6,005 nt of DNA from an uncultured SAR324 cluster bacterium (lineage in GTDB: Bacteria; SAR324; NAC60-12). Location of the stretch: positions 1 through 6,005 of the forward strand of contig CACERX010000061.1 of assembly GCA_902562015.1 (NCBI GenBank), written 5' to 3'. The position numbers and the translations under genes were made by a program. Of the stretch, positions 1-6,005 are shown piece after piece. How positions within the stretch are numbered: the first letter of the stretch is position 1; each line of letters opens with the position of its first letter. Below the pieces are notes generated by a model. It had not been told where the DNA came from. It did no database searches and saw nothing but the letters and a program-made list of their open reading frames with translations.

Positions 1-1516
1 ATTTATTTTGGCGGTCATGGATATTTAGCCTTTTTGGTTGGCTGGACTGGAGGCTATGTTTTGGTGGCTTCTTTGATGGCACCTTATCTACGTAAATTTG
101 GTTGCTATACAGTACCTGATTTTATTGGTACCCGTTATGGAGGAAATCTAGCACGGTTATTTGGAGTGATTGTGTTGGTAGTGGCCTCCTTCACCTACGT
201 GACAGCACAGATAAATGCTACCGGTACAATTGCAGCAAGGGCTCTGCAGATTCCTTTTGAAGTTGGAGTCTGGTTTGGCTTATTCGGGATTCTACTCTGC
301 TCTATGCTTGGTGGGATGAGGGCTGTTACCTGGACTCAAGTTGCTCAGTATATTGTTCTGATCATAGCATATCTTATTCCGGTTTTCTGGATGTCCAACA
401 AACAGGATTTTGGACTCATACCGCAATTGGTTTATGGTGATGCAGTGCAAAGAGTCACTGAACTGGAGCAGATGCATCAGGTTGGATTACTCAAACCGAC
501 AGAATCATTTGCTGGCCTTAAGGCGCTGACTGTGCCATTCGTATCAGCTGGTGGTGGTATGGAGGCTTGGAAATTCGTGACCCTTGCTTTCTGTATGATG
601 GCTGGCACGGCGTCTCTGCCGCACATTCTGATGCGTTACTTTACTACTCCTTCGGTGAAAAGTGCGAGACGTTCAGTGGCATGGTCACTGTTTTTCATAT
701 TCCTTCTCTATTTCACCGCACCAGCTTTGGCGACATTTACCAAGCTTCAGATCCTTGATCCGAATCTTGCAACAGGCATTATTGGCAAAACAATTGCCGA
801 AGTGAATGCCATAGAATGGGTTCAGAAATGGAGTGCAGTAAAGTTTCTGGCAATATCTGACAGTAACGGAGATGGAATCCTACAAATCAACGAGTTTTTT
901 ATGCGAGGGGATATAGTAGTGCTAGCGACCCCAGAAATAGCAGGACTTCCGTATGTAATTTCCGGACTTGTTGCTGCAGGAGGAATGGCAGCCGCCATGT
1001 CGACAGCCGATGGTTTGCTGCTAGCAATTGCCAATGCTCTTTCTCATGACCTTTACTACAAGATAATTGACCCCGCTGCGGAAACAGCAAAAAGGTTAAT
1101 TGTCGCTCGTGTTCTGTTGGTCGTACTTGGGGGCTGCGGGTGCCTTTGTCGCAAGTCTGAAATTAACCAGTATCCTTGGTGCTGTCGCCTGGGCATTTGA
1201 CTTTGCAATGTCCGGATTGTTCTTTCCTCTGGTTCTTGGTGTTTGGTGGAAACGGGCCAATCGCCAGGGAGCCGTAGCAGGAATGTTTTGTGGATTCATG
1301 GCAGGGACCTGGTATCTTTACATGGTGCGATGGGGAGGAATGGAGCCATGGTTGGGTATCGATCACCTGCGATTTGGGATCATAGGCTGTGCTGTTAACC
1401 TAGTGGTTATGATTGTTGTCAGCTTTGCCACGGAAGAACCTGATGAAGCAACTAAGAAGATGGTTGATGAAGTTAGAATTCCGAAAGGTGAAACCGTTCT
1501 TGCGGCATCTCATTGA
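1..1516 (+). pseudogene. Sodium:solute symporter (SSS family, VC_2705-like), 5' partial and frameshifted
   Basis: This is an integral inner-membrane Na+-coupled symporter of the SSS family, whose members import small organic acids such as acetate; the substrate here is unknown. The frame is open from base 1, so the true start and roughly the first 100 residues lie outside the window. Visible hallmarks are VGWTGGYV and TVPDFIGTRYGG near the left edge, GGMRAVTWTQVAQY (about 313-355), PEIAGLPYVISGLVAAGG and AAAMSTADGLLLAIANALSHDLYY (about 930-1060; the ST pair is the expected Na+-site region). The reading frame then shifts by one base at the G5 run 1129-1133. In the new frame SLKLTSILGAVAWAFDF and FFPLVLGVWWKRANRQGAVAG complete a normal C-terminus. 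Removing one G gives a seamless VLGAAGAFVASL junction, so the break is a recent mutation, a sequencing error or, less likely, programmed frameshifting. An EF-hand-like loop lies at 859-894. The family call is firm; whether the gene is truly broken is uncertain. Confidence 0.85.
1129..1133 (+). other. Frameshift site: run of five G in the symporter gene
   Basis: Frame 1 codons upstream read GTA CTT GGG GGC TGC and continue as a Cys/Arg-rich non-family tail to a TGA at 1198-1200. Dropping one G gives GTA CTT GGG GCT GCG GGT GCC, which continues into conserved SSS sequence up to the TGA at 1514-1516. The residues on both sides belong to the same family at adjoining positions, so one inserted base explains everything. 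Homopolymer position is typical of a slippage or a read error. Confidence 0.85.
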
Positions 1517-1529
1517 TACTGTAACCTTT

Positions 1530-1562
1530 TTTCCCGGGGGATCCTTCCCCGGGAAATTTTTT
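1530..1562 (+). terminator. Rho-independent terminator after the symporter gene
   Basis: A perfect 10-bp inverted repeat, TTTCCCGGGG (1530-1539) and CCCCGGGAAA (1547-1556), has a 7-base loop GATCCTT and is followed at once by six T (1557-1562). It begins 13 bases after the symporter stop codon. A second T run at 1527-1532 means the stem could pair a little further. This is the strongest hairpin in the window and should end transcription of the symporter unit; it also leaves only 23 bases before the next start codon. Confidence 0.9.
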
Positions 1563-1585
1563 AACTCCTTTATAAAGTTTTACTG

Positions 1586-1945
1586 ATGGATCCTGTGTCG
1601 GAAGTTTTTCCGCTTTGGGTCATTGCCTTGGATTATGTTTCCGGGGTAGTGATGTGGACATTGATTGGAAGAACGGCGATGGGATTTTTTCTTCCTGAAG
1701 ATTCGTCCTTTTTCTTCATGCGTTTCTTTGTCCGCTCCACCAATCCTTTGCTCCGTTTTTTTGCACCAGTCACTCCGGGATTTTTGTTGCCTGCTTTGGT
1801 TCCGCTCTATGTTGCCTGGTTTTTTTACATACTGCGGTTTTATCTTATGCCCTGGTTGCTAGGTTACACGGTTATGGGGATGTTGTCATTTCCGCTTGAG
1901 AGTGAAATTGCAGGATTGATTTACCGGGCTCTGTCTCCTCAGTGA
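1586..1945 (+). CDS. YggT-like small integral membrane protein
   Basis: A 119-residue hydrophobic protein resembling the YggT family (PF02325), whose members are small inner-membrane proteins of poorly defined function. TM1 covers about residues 8-35 and contains the W-x-L-I-G-R motif followed by F-x-P. A short polar stretch (PEDSSFFFMRFF) leads to the family-like segment TNPLLRFFAPVTPGFLLPALVPL (about 52-74), then one or two further hydrophobic segments at about 66-87 and 88-103. The tail is short and polar. ATG at 1586 is the first start in frame, but no Shine-Dalgarno sequence precedes it; GTG at 1595 is an alternative. The gene starts 23 bases after the terminator hairpin, so it is either read through or has a promoter overlapping that hairpin. 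Assignment to YggT is by the R...P...NPLLR..P pattern and TM layout, not by strong identity. Confidence 0.72.
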   Translation: MDPVSEVFPLWVIALDYVSGVVMWTLIGRTAMGFFLPEDSSFFFMRFFVRSTNPLLRFFAPVTPGFLLPALVPLYVAWFFYILRFYLMPWLLGYTVMGMLSFPLESEIAGLIYRALSPQ

Positions 1946-2138
1946 ATTCTGTTACAGGAACAAAATTTTAGAGTATTCCTGAATAACTTCGTTTTACTTA
2001 TCAAGAACAATTTAATCTAGCTTCAACTTGTAATAAATTGTAAAATAAATTCCAATTTATTTAAGGGAGTTATTTTACGAATTTACTTCACTTACAAAAA
2101 CAAAAAACTTTTTTAGCAATCTTAGTCATGAAAATTGT
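1946..2138 (+). other. AT-rich spacer upstream of umuD
   Basis: 193 bases without a convincing gene. It contains a 9-bp-arm palindrome at 2043-2062, an orphan ribosome-binding-like AAGGGAG at 2063-2069 not followed by a usable start codon, and a weak 6-bp hairpin (CAGGAA 1955-1960 with TTCCTG 1976-1981) lacking a T run. The umuD reading frame stays open upstream of its ATG back to 2049, but there is no ATG, GTG or TTG in that stretch. The umuDC promoter presumably lies here; I could not identify a good -35/-10 pair. Confidence 0.5.
2043..2062. repeat. Perfect AT-rich palindrome in the umuD leader
   Basis: AAATAAATT (2043-2051) and AATTTATTT (2054-2062) are perfect inverted copies separated by only CC. 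The two-base centre disfavours a stable RNA hairpin and suits a symmetric DNA-binding site. It lies about 76 bases upstream of the umuD start. Chance is possible in such AT-rich DNA; the binding protein is unknown. Confidence 0.45.
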
Positions 2139-2152
2139 ATGACTGTATACAA
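2135..2152. promoter_or_regulatory. Inverted repeat over the umuD start codon, possible SOS operator
   Basis: TTGTAT (2135-2140) and ATACAA (2147-2152) form a perfect 6-bp-arm inverted repeat around GACTGT and overlap the ATG at 2139. The arms resemble the outer part of the E. coli LexA box (CTGTAT-N4-ATACAG) but carry T for C at the outer positions, and the spacer is 6 instead of 4 bases. As umuDC is normally LexA-controlled and no canonical box occurs in the spacer, this is the best operator candidate seen. The assignment is inference. Confidence 0.35.
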
Positions 2153-2606
2153 ACCTCCAGCACTTCCGATAAAATCAGACGGATCTATCAGCGATATCTG
2201 GTTGGTGGATGATTCCCAGAGCGTTGAGCTGCCATACTACGATACCAAGGTTCAGGCAGGGTTCCCTTCTCCTGCGGAGGATCATTTGGAGCAGAGACTT
2301 GACCTGAACACGCTGGTGATTGACAATCCAAGTGCTACTTTTTTCGTACGTGTAGCTGGAGAATCGATGAGAGGAATCGGTATTACTGATGGCGATATCC
2401 TGGTTGTGGACCGCAGTATTGAAAACTGGGAAAATCGTATTGTGGTGGCTGTGATAGATTCTGAATTTACCATTAAGCGCTTTACTAAACGGAATGGAAA
2501 AGTCGTGCTGGAAGCTGAGAATCCGGATTATCCTCCAATTAAGATTACTGAAGAAATGGACTTCTCCGTCTGGGGAGTGGTTTGCTGGACATTAAAGAAG
2601 CTATGA
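2139..2606 (+). CDS. umuD: UmuD, self-cleaving subunit of DNA polymerase V
   Basis: S24 (LexA-like) serine/lysine self-processing protein. After damage, RecA filaments stimulate its autocleavage to UmuD', which pairs with UmuC to form translesion polymerase V. In this 155-residue protein the cleavage site is Ala40-Gly41 in [12 protein letters not shown] (E. coli has Cys-Gly), the nucleophile is Ser76 in AGESM and the general base is Lys113 in EFTIKR. The spacings Gly41-Ser76 (35) and Ser76-Lys113 (37) match E. coli exactly, and the predicted UmuD' is 115 residues, also the same. The N-terminal arm is about 16 residues longer than in E. coli. ATG 2139 is the only standard start upstream of the arm; no Shine-Dalgarno sequence precedes it and an inverted repeat overlaps it. 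The stop overlaps the umuC start (ATGA). The gene appears intact. Confidence 0.95.
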   Translation: MTVYKPPALPIKSDGSISDIWLVDDSQSVELPYYDTKVQAGFPSPAEDHLEQRLDLNTLVIDNPSATFFVRVAGESMRGIGITDGDILVVDRSIENWENRIVVAVIDSEFTIKRFTKRNGKVVLEAENPDYPPIKITEEMDFSVWGVVCWTLKKL

Positions 2607-3865
2607 TTGCCCTAATTGATTGCAACAATTTTTATGCCTCATGCGAGCAGGTCTTCCAGCCTGAACTGAAGGGGAAACCCCTTGTTGTGCTTTCCAATAA
2701 TGACGGCAACGTGATTGCCCGCTCGGCCGAAGCAAAGAAACTTGGAATTGGTATGGGAGTGTTGTCCGGAAGTGTTCGTGAATTTGTACAGAGTCATGGG
2801 CTGCAGATACGTTCGTCTAACTATGCACTTTACGGAGACATGAGTAGCCGTGTTATGGAAACATTGGAACAGCTTTTACCGAATGTAGAGCGATACAGCA
2901 TTGATGAGGCTTTTGCAGATGTTTCCGGCCTATCACGCGACCGACTGGTGGAACTCTGTCATCTTGTGAGTCGCAGAGTGCTTCGTCACACGGGGATTCA
3001 GGTTTCAATAGGAGTGGCACGTACAAAGACACTTGCCAAAGTTGCTAACAGGATGGCAAAACGCTCCCCGGAATTAGCTGGAGTATGCATCGGCACGGAG
3101 CCTTTAAGTTTCAGCAGGGTGTTGGAACAAATGGATACGGTAGATGTTTGGGGAATTGGCAGAAAGATTAGCGTTAAATTAGCTGAACTCGGCATAACCA
3201 ATGCCAGGCAGTTGAGGGATGCTGAACCGGAGTGGATTAAAAGACGTTTTTCTGTGGTGCTTATGCGTACAGTCCTGGAACTACGGGGTGAAAGCTGTCT
3301 GGAGTTGGAAGAGCCTGAAGAATCAAGGAAGTCACTTATGTGCGGGCGCTCATTTGGCACACCGCTGAAGGAACTGGAAGATATCCGTCCAGCACTGACC
3401 CATTTTGTGCAAAATGCTGTAGCAAGGCTCTGGAAATACAAACAGGCTGCTTCAGCTATCACCGTATATTTGTCAACAAATAGTTTCCGCAAAAACATTG
3501 CACAGCGCAGTATTTCCGCCTCTGTCGAAATAGATTCTACTGATAATATGCTTCATCTGAATGCTGCAGCCCAGCGAACCCTGGAGAAGGTTTTCAAGTC
3601 TGGATTTGAATACCACAAGGTTGGTGTACTTATGCATGATCTTGTGCGAGTAAAAAATATTCCAGAACAACTTTTTAAGACTGAGCACAAAGTCAGTAGG
3701 TCTCCGGAACTGATGTGGGCTATAAAAAACATCAATGCTAGGTTCGGGCGCTACAAAGTGGTCTCTGCTTCTGCTTCTGGAAGTTCAGCCTGGAGAGCAC
3801 GCAGCAAGTTTCGCAGTCCCGCCTTTACAACCTGCTGGAACGAACTGCCGGTTGTTCATGCCTGA
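2603..3865 (+). CDS. umuC: UmuC, Y-family translesion polymerase (Pol V catalytic subunit)
   Basis: Error-prone Y-family DNA polymerase that copies past lesions together with UmuD'2 and RecA. The 420-residue length equals that of E. coli UmuC (422). Palm residues are Asp6 in [11 protein letters not shown] and Asp101-Glu102 in YSIDEAF, at the same numbers as in E. coli. [18 protein letters not shown] (about 31-48) is the fingers motif, [15 protein letters not shown] (135-149) follows, and [17 protein letters not shown] (182-198) is the helix-hairpin-helix thumb. RSFGTPL (249-255) opens the little-finger domain. The beta-clamp motif, QLNLFD in E. coli, is reduced to IPEQLFK (353-359). The start is ATG 2603, which overlaps the umuD stop by ATGA and implies translational coupling; the frame is open upstream to a TTG at 2582, but that would add a non-family extension. 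No truncation or lost catalytic residue is seen. Confidence 0.95.
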   Translation: MIALIDCNNFYASCEQVFQPELKGKPLVVLSNNDGNVIARSAEAKKLGIGMGVLSGSVREFVQSHGLQIRSSNYALYGDMSSRVMETLEQLLPNVERYSIDEAFADVSGLSRDRLVELCHLVSRRVLRHTGIQVSIGVARTKTLAKVANRMAKRSPELAGVCIGTEPLSFSRVLEQMDTVDVWGIGRKISVKLAELGITNARQLRDAEPEWIKRRFSVVLMRTVLELRGESCLELEEPEESRKSLMCGRSFGTPLKELEDIRPALTHFVQNAVARLWKYKQAASAITVYLSTNSFRKNIAQRSISASVEIDSTDNMLHLNAAAQRTLEKVFKSGFEYHKVGVLMHDLVRVKNIPEQLFKTEHKVSRSPELMWAIKNINARFGRYKVVSASASGSSAWRARSKFRSPAFTTCWNELPVVHA

Positions 3866-3928
3866 AAAATCATCGTGGTGTCTGCCAGCAGAATTTTTTC
3901 GGCGACATTCAAAGATATAAGAAAAAAT

Positions 3929-4879
3929 ATGATAACACTCAATGATGTAAAATCAGCTGCGGAGAAGGTGTCGTCGTATGTGCATCGGACTCCATTGTGG
4001 AAAAGTGAGACACTTAGCAGACGATTAGGGACAAATGTTTATCTAAAGATGGAACTTTTCCAGAAAACCGGTTCGTTTAAGCCACGCGGGGCATTTAATC
4101 AAATTTTAGCAAGGGGTAAGGAAGTCCTGGATAAAGGTGCTGTTGCATTTAGTGGAGGAAATTTTGCTCAGGGAGTTGCTTATGCTAGTCTTGTGTTGGG
4201 TGTGGATACTATTATTTGTATGCCAGAGAATACACCACAGAATTATGTAGACGCAACTCGCGGTTACTCTGCAACCATTGACTTTTCACCTGATATGCAT
4301 ACTGCGTTTAGCAGATACAATGATTTAGCTGAGCAAGGTCGAAAGGCTTTACATCCATTTGATAATCACCATCAGATGTCGGGTGCCGGCACTGTTGCAA
4401 TGGAAATTTTTGAAGACCTTCCAGAAATTACTGACCTCGTTATCAGTATCGCAGGAGGAGGACTAATCACGGGAAACACAATTGCTATAAAGGGGATTAA
4501 ACCTCAAGTTCGTGTATGGGGTGTACAAACTGAAGGTGCCGCCTCAATGAAATCAGCATTGGATTCAGGGAAAGTCGTTAGCATCACGCCAACCTCGATG
4601 GCAAAGACACTTGGTGCGCCATTTGTCGCTCAGGATGCACTGAAAATTGCACAGAAATATCTTGAAGATTTACTAATTGTCAGCGATAAGCAGGCTATTG
4701 AAGCACAGCAGCTTATTCTTGAACGCATGAAAGTTCTACCCGAATTGGCGGCATCTTGTACGCTGGCTGCTGTAGAAACAATTAAAGACAGGTTTGGTCC
4801 AGATGACCATCTGGTTTTACTGATGTGTGGCGGGAATGAATCCGTGGCAAATCTGGTAAACTATTCAAAGATAATTTGA
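3929..4879 (+). CDS. PLP-dependent serine/threonine dehydratase-like enzyme
   Basis: A fold-type II PLP enzyme (PF00291), cytoplasmic, of the threonine/serine dehydratase group that deaminates hydroxy-amino acids to 2-oxo acids. The 316-residue length suits the single-domain class without a C-terminal ACT regulatory domain. PLP lysine is Lys51 in KTGSFKPRGAFN. The substrate loop, usually S-x-GNH, is S75-GGNF. Phosphate-binding glycines are 176-178 in SIAGGGLITG, and the C-terminal CGGN (300-303) is the usual pyridine-contact region. The aromatic NF in place of NH and GAGT (152-155) in place of GQGT are atypical, so the exact substrate (threonine, serine, hydroxyaspartate or another) is not claimed. 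ATG 3929 fits the family N-terminus; the frame extends upstream to GTG 3875, but those 18 residues do not look conserved. Only a weak purine tract precedes the ATG. It lies 63 bases after umuC with no terminator between, so read-through is possible. Confidence 0.85.
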   Translation: MITLNDVKSAAEKVSSYVHRTPLWKSETLSRRLGTNVYLKMELFQKTGSFKPRGAFNQILARGKEVLDKGAVAFSGGNFAQGVAYASLVLGVDTIICMPENTPQNYVDATRGYSATIDFSPDMHTAFSRYNDLAEQGRKALHPFDNHHQMSGAGTVAMEIFEDLPEITDLVISIAGGGLITGNTIAIKGIKPQVRVWGVQTEGAASMKSALDSGKVVSITPTSMAKTLGAPFVAQDALKIAQKYLEDLLIVSDKQAIEAQQLILERMKVLPELAASCTLAAVETIKDRFGPDDHLVLLMCGGNESVANLVNYSKII

Positions 4880-4912
4880 TTTGTTCTTGGATTGTAATGC
4901 TGATTGTATTGG

Positions 4913-5713
4913 TTAAAGATGAGACAAATCTGCCAGCTCTAGTCCCAGTTTATTGGCCAGCTCAAGATTCTCGGATATACCTGCGACTACTTCATTAGGG
5001 TAGTGACAGTCAGAATTGCATACTACCTTGATGTTGTATTCTGCAGCAAGTTCCCAAAACGGGCGCCATGGGTAGGGAGGACGAAGGCCTTCTGAACTAT
5101 TTATATATTTTTTACGCAGTCCATTCCCGTTAATCTCTAGCGGGGTGTTAGTATCTTCTGCAGTTTTTAGGATCTCACGGGAACATGCACTCAAATCAGT
5201 GCTCCATTCAAGATTGGTTGATCCAAATATGTCTGGGTGGGCAATGAATTCAAAGAGTTTGGATTCCATCATCTGGCACAGGTGATGCGTGTAGGACTTC
5301 AAATGTGCTTTACAGTTCAGTTTGGTAAACGAACTCAGCCATTCCCCGTTATGCGGAGTGTAATGTCCTGCCCCTATCAAATAGTCAAACTGACGCTCAC
5401 CCAGTAGCTCATCTTGCAAGTAATTCTCAAATTCCGTAACATACTCACATTCCATAGATAGCAAAACCTTTACTTGAGGAACTGAACGCTGTGCAGCAAT
5501 AACTGCTTCAACGTAATTGTCCAATTCTTCATACCTCATCCGTATATCAGGCCAGCGATCATCAGGGAATGCCGCATGATCTGAGACTCCGAAGATTTCT
5601 AAACCAGCTTCAGATGCAGCTTTGACAAATTCAACGACTTCACCAAATGCATGTTTACATCGATAAGTGTGGGAGTGATAGTTAGCGAGAGGATAGAGAG
5701 ACTTATTTTTCAA
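4913..5713 (-). CDS. PHP-domain phosphatase, histidinol-phosphatase (HisJ/HisK) type
   Basis: A 266-residue metal-dependent phosphoesterase of the PHP superfamily; the closest characterised type dephosphorylates L-histidinol phosphate in histidine synthesis (Bacillus HisJ is about the same length). The expected metal ligands are all visible: His13, His15 and His21 in YHSHTYRCKHA, Asp45-His46 in VSDHAAFP, Glu88 in SMECEY, His117 in GAGHYTPH, His159 in AHPD, and Asp235 with His237 in NSDCHYPN. No his genes are nearby, so a different phosphate ester is possible. Translation must start at TTG 5713-5711, because a stop codon lies three codons upstream and no other start precedes the first metal histidines. 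It converges on the dehydratase gene with a 33-base gap. The family is certain, the exact substrate is not. Confidence 0.88.
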   Translation of the reverse strand: MKNKSLYPLANYHSHTYRCKHAFGEVVEFVKAASEAGLEIFGVSDHAAFPDDRWPDIRMRYEELDNYVEAVIAAQRSVPQVKVLLSMECEYVTEFENYLQDELLGERQFDYLIGAGHYTPHNGEWLSSFTKLNCKAHLKSYTHHLCQMMESKLFEFIAHPDIFGSTNLEWSTDLSACSREILKTAEDTNTPLEINGNGLRKKYINSSEGLRPPYPWRPFWELAAEYNIKVVCNSDCHYPNEVVAGISENLELANKLGLELADLSHL

Positions 5714-5886
5714 ATTTGCTTAAATCCTTTAGTTTAATCTAATAATGTTCAATATGAATAAAAATGCTTACTATTTGCTAAAATATTGTAGAAAGTAATT
5801 TAAAAAAATGTAGGTTTATCATTATTAAGTTTTAGCAGCATTTTTATAAGGGAAATATAAAATTATCCAATTTGTTGAAATATTTT
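5714..5886. other. AT-rich spacer between PHP gene and RCC1 gene
   Basis: 173 very AT-rich bases with no open frame worth calling. It should hold the promoter of the PHP gene, but no clear -35/-10 pair is visible on the minus strand. An AT-only inverted repeat, TTTTATA (5842-5848) with TATAAAA (5856-5862) around AGGGAAA, lies 25-45 bases beyond the RCC1 stop and might weakly mark the end of that transcript. Confidence 0.4.
5725..5730 (-). promoter_or_regulatory. Shine-Dalgarno site for the TTG-started PHP gene
   Basis: On the minus strand AAAGGA precedes the TTG start codon by 11 bases. The spacing is slightly long but it is the only purine-rich match, and it supports the unusual TTG start. 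Confidence 0.5.
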
Positions 5887-6005
5887 CTACAAATCAATTG
5901 CATCCAATGAAGACATTTCACCAGAGCTATCTCCCATATTAGCTGTACTGTCAATACCAAGCTGACCATAATTATTTCTACCCCAGCACTTTAGATCTCC
6001 ATTGT
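5887..6005 (-). CDS. RCC1-repeat protein, C-terminal fragment (runs off right edge)
   Basis: Reading the minus strand from 6003, the frame gives GDLKCWGRNNYGQLGIDS followed by NMGDSSGEMSSLDAIDL and a TAG stop at 5889-5887. The CWGxNxxGQLG signature and the GDxxGEM continuation are those of bacterial RCC1 (regulator of chromosome condensation) beta-propeller repeats, which are usually secreted or surface proteins with many copies of a roughly 50-residue blade. The start and most of the protein lie outside the window. The protein ends inside a repeat: the usual DLG...AVAIAAG...TCAL continuation is absent and is not evident in the sequence after the stop. This may be natural velcro closure of the propeller by the N-terminus, or a shortened gene. 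Only about 39 residues are visible, yet the motif match is distinctive. Confidence 0.75.
   Translation of the reverse strand, partial: NGDLKCWGRNNYGQLGIDSTANMGDSSGEMSSLDAIDL

Noticed and set aside
34..1200. Treating the first frame as a complete 388-residue gene
   Set aside because: Position 34 is an internal TTG with family-like coding sequence continuing to base 1, and the last 20 or so residues are a frameshift product.
1571..1576. TATAAA as a -10 box for the YggT-like gene
   Set aside because: The matching -35 position falls inside the GC-rich terminator stem and bears no resemblance to TTGACA; AT-rich matches are common by chance.
1955..1981. Hairpin CAGGAA/TTCCTG after the YggT-like gene as a terminator
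   Set aside because: Only a 6-bp stem with a 15-base loop and no T run follows it.
2143..2160. CTG...CAG around the umuD start as an E. coli-type LexA box
   Set aside because: The spacing is N12 instead of N10 and the second half is CTCCAG, not ACAG at the right distance.
2998..3498. 166-codon minus-strand open frame within umuC
   Set aside because: It is antisense to a fully conserved UmuC, has a serine-rich composition typical of shadow frames and matches no family I recognise.
3866..3928. A terminator or separate promoter between umuC and the dehydratase
   Set aside because: No stable hairpin with a T run and no convincing promoter pair are visible.
5842..5862. AAGGGA motif in the right spacer resembling the one at 2063-2069, as a shared regulatory element
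   Set aside because: The similarity is a short purine core in AT-rich flanks; neither copy is followed by a start codon and the flanking symmetry differs.

Overview
The window is an ordinary-looking stretch of a bacterial chromosome with moderate to low GC in genes and strongly AT-rich spacers. The SOS mutasome pair UmuD/UmuC, a large sodium:solute symporter of the VC_2705 type and a YggT-like membrane protein suggest a Gram-negative bacterium. Proteobacteria is my first guess. A PVC-type lineage (Lentisphaerae or similar) cannot be excluded, because the few genes here are all widely spread. Several genes have no clear Shine-Dalgarno sequence.

Left part (1-1945, + strand): the 3' portion of a sodium:solute symporter gene enters from the left edge. 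It is broken by a single extra G in a run of five G at 1129-1133, and the reading frame then continues to 1516. A strong Rho-independent terminator (1530-1562) follows. Only 23 bases later a small YggT-like membrane protein starts (1586-1945).

Middle (1946-3865, + strand): an AT-rich spacer of 193 bases carries a perfect 9-bp-arm palindrome and, over the start codon of the next gene, a 6-bp-arm inverted repeat (TTGTAT-N6-ATACAA). Then comes a translationally coupled umuD-umuC pair (ATGA overlap) encoding the two components of DNA polymerase V. All UmuD processing residues and UmuC polymerase residues are in place, so the pair looks functional. The canonical E. coli LexA box is absent.

Right part (3866-6005): a PLP-dependent serine/threonine dehydratase-like gene on the + strand converges on a PHP-family phosphatase (histidinol-phosphatase type) on the - strand. 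After a gene-free AT-rich spacer, the C-terminal end of an RCC1-repeat protein runs off the right edge on the - strand.

Apart from umuDC there is no evident functional link between neighbours. I see no transposase, CRISPR array, tRNA, rRNA or phage gene, and nothing that amounts to a new multi-gene system. The most useful observations are the symporter frameshift, the EF-hand-like loop inside the symporter, the unusual operator-like repeat at umuD, and the non-canonical active-site motif of the dehydratase.
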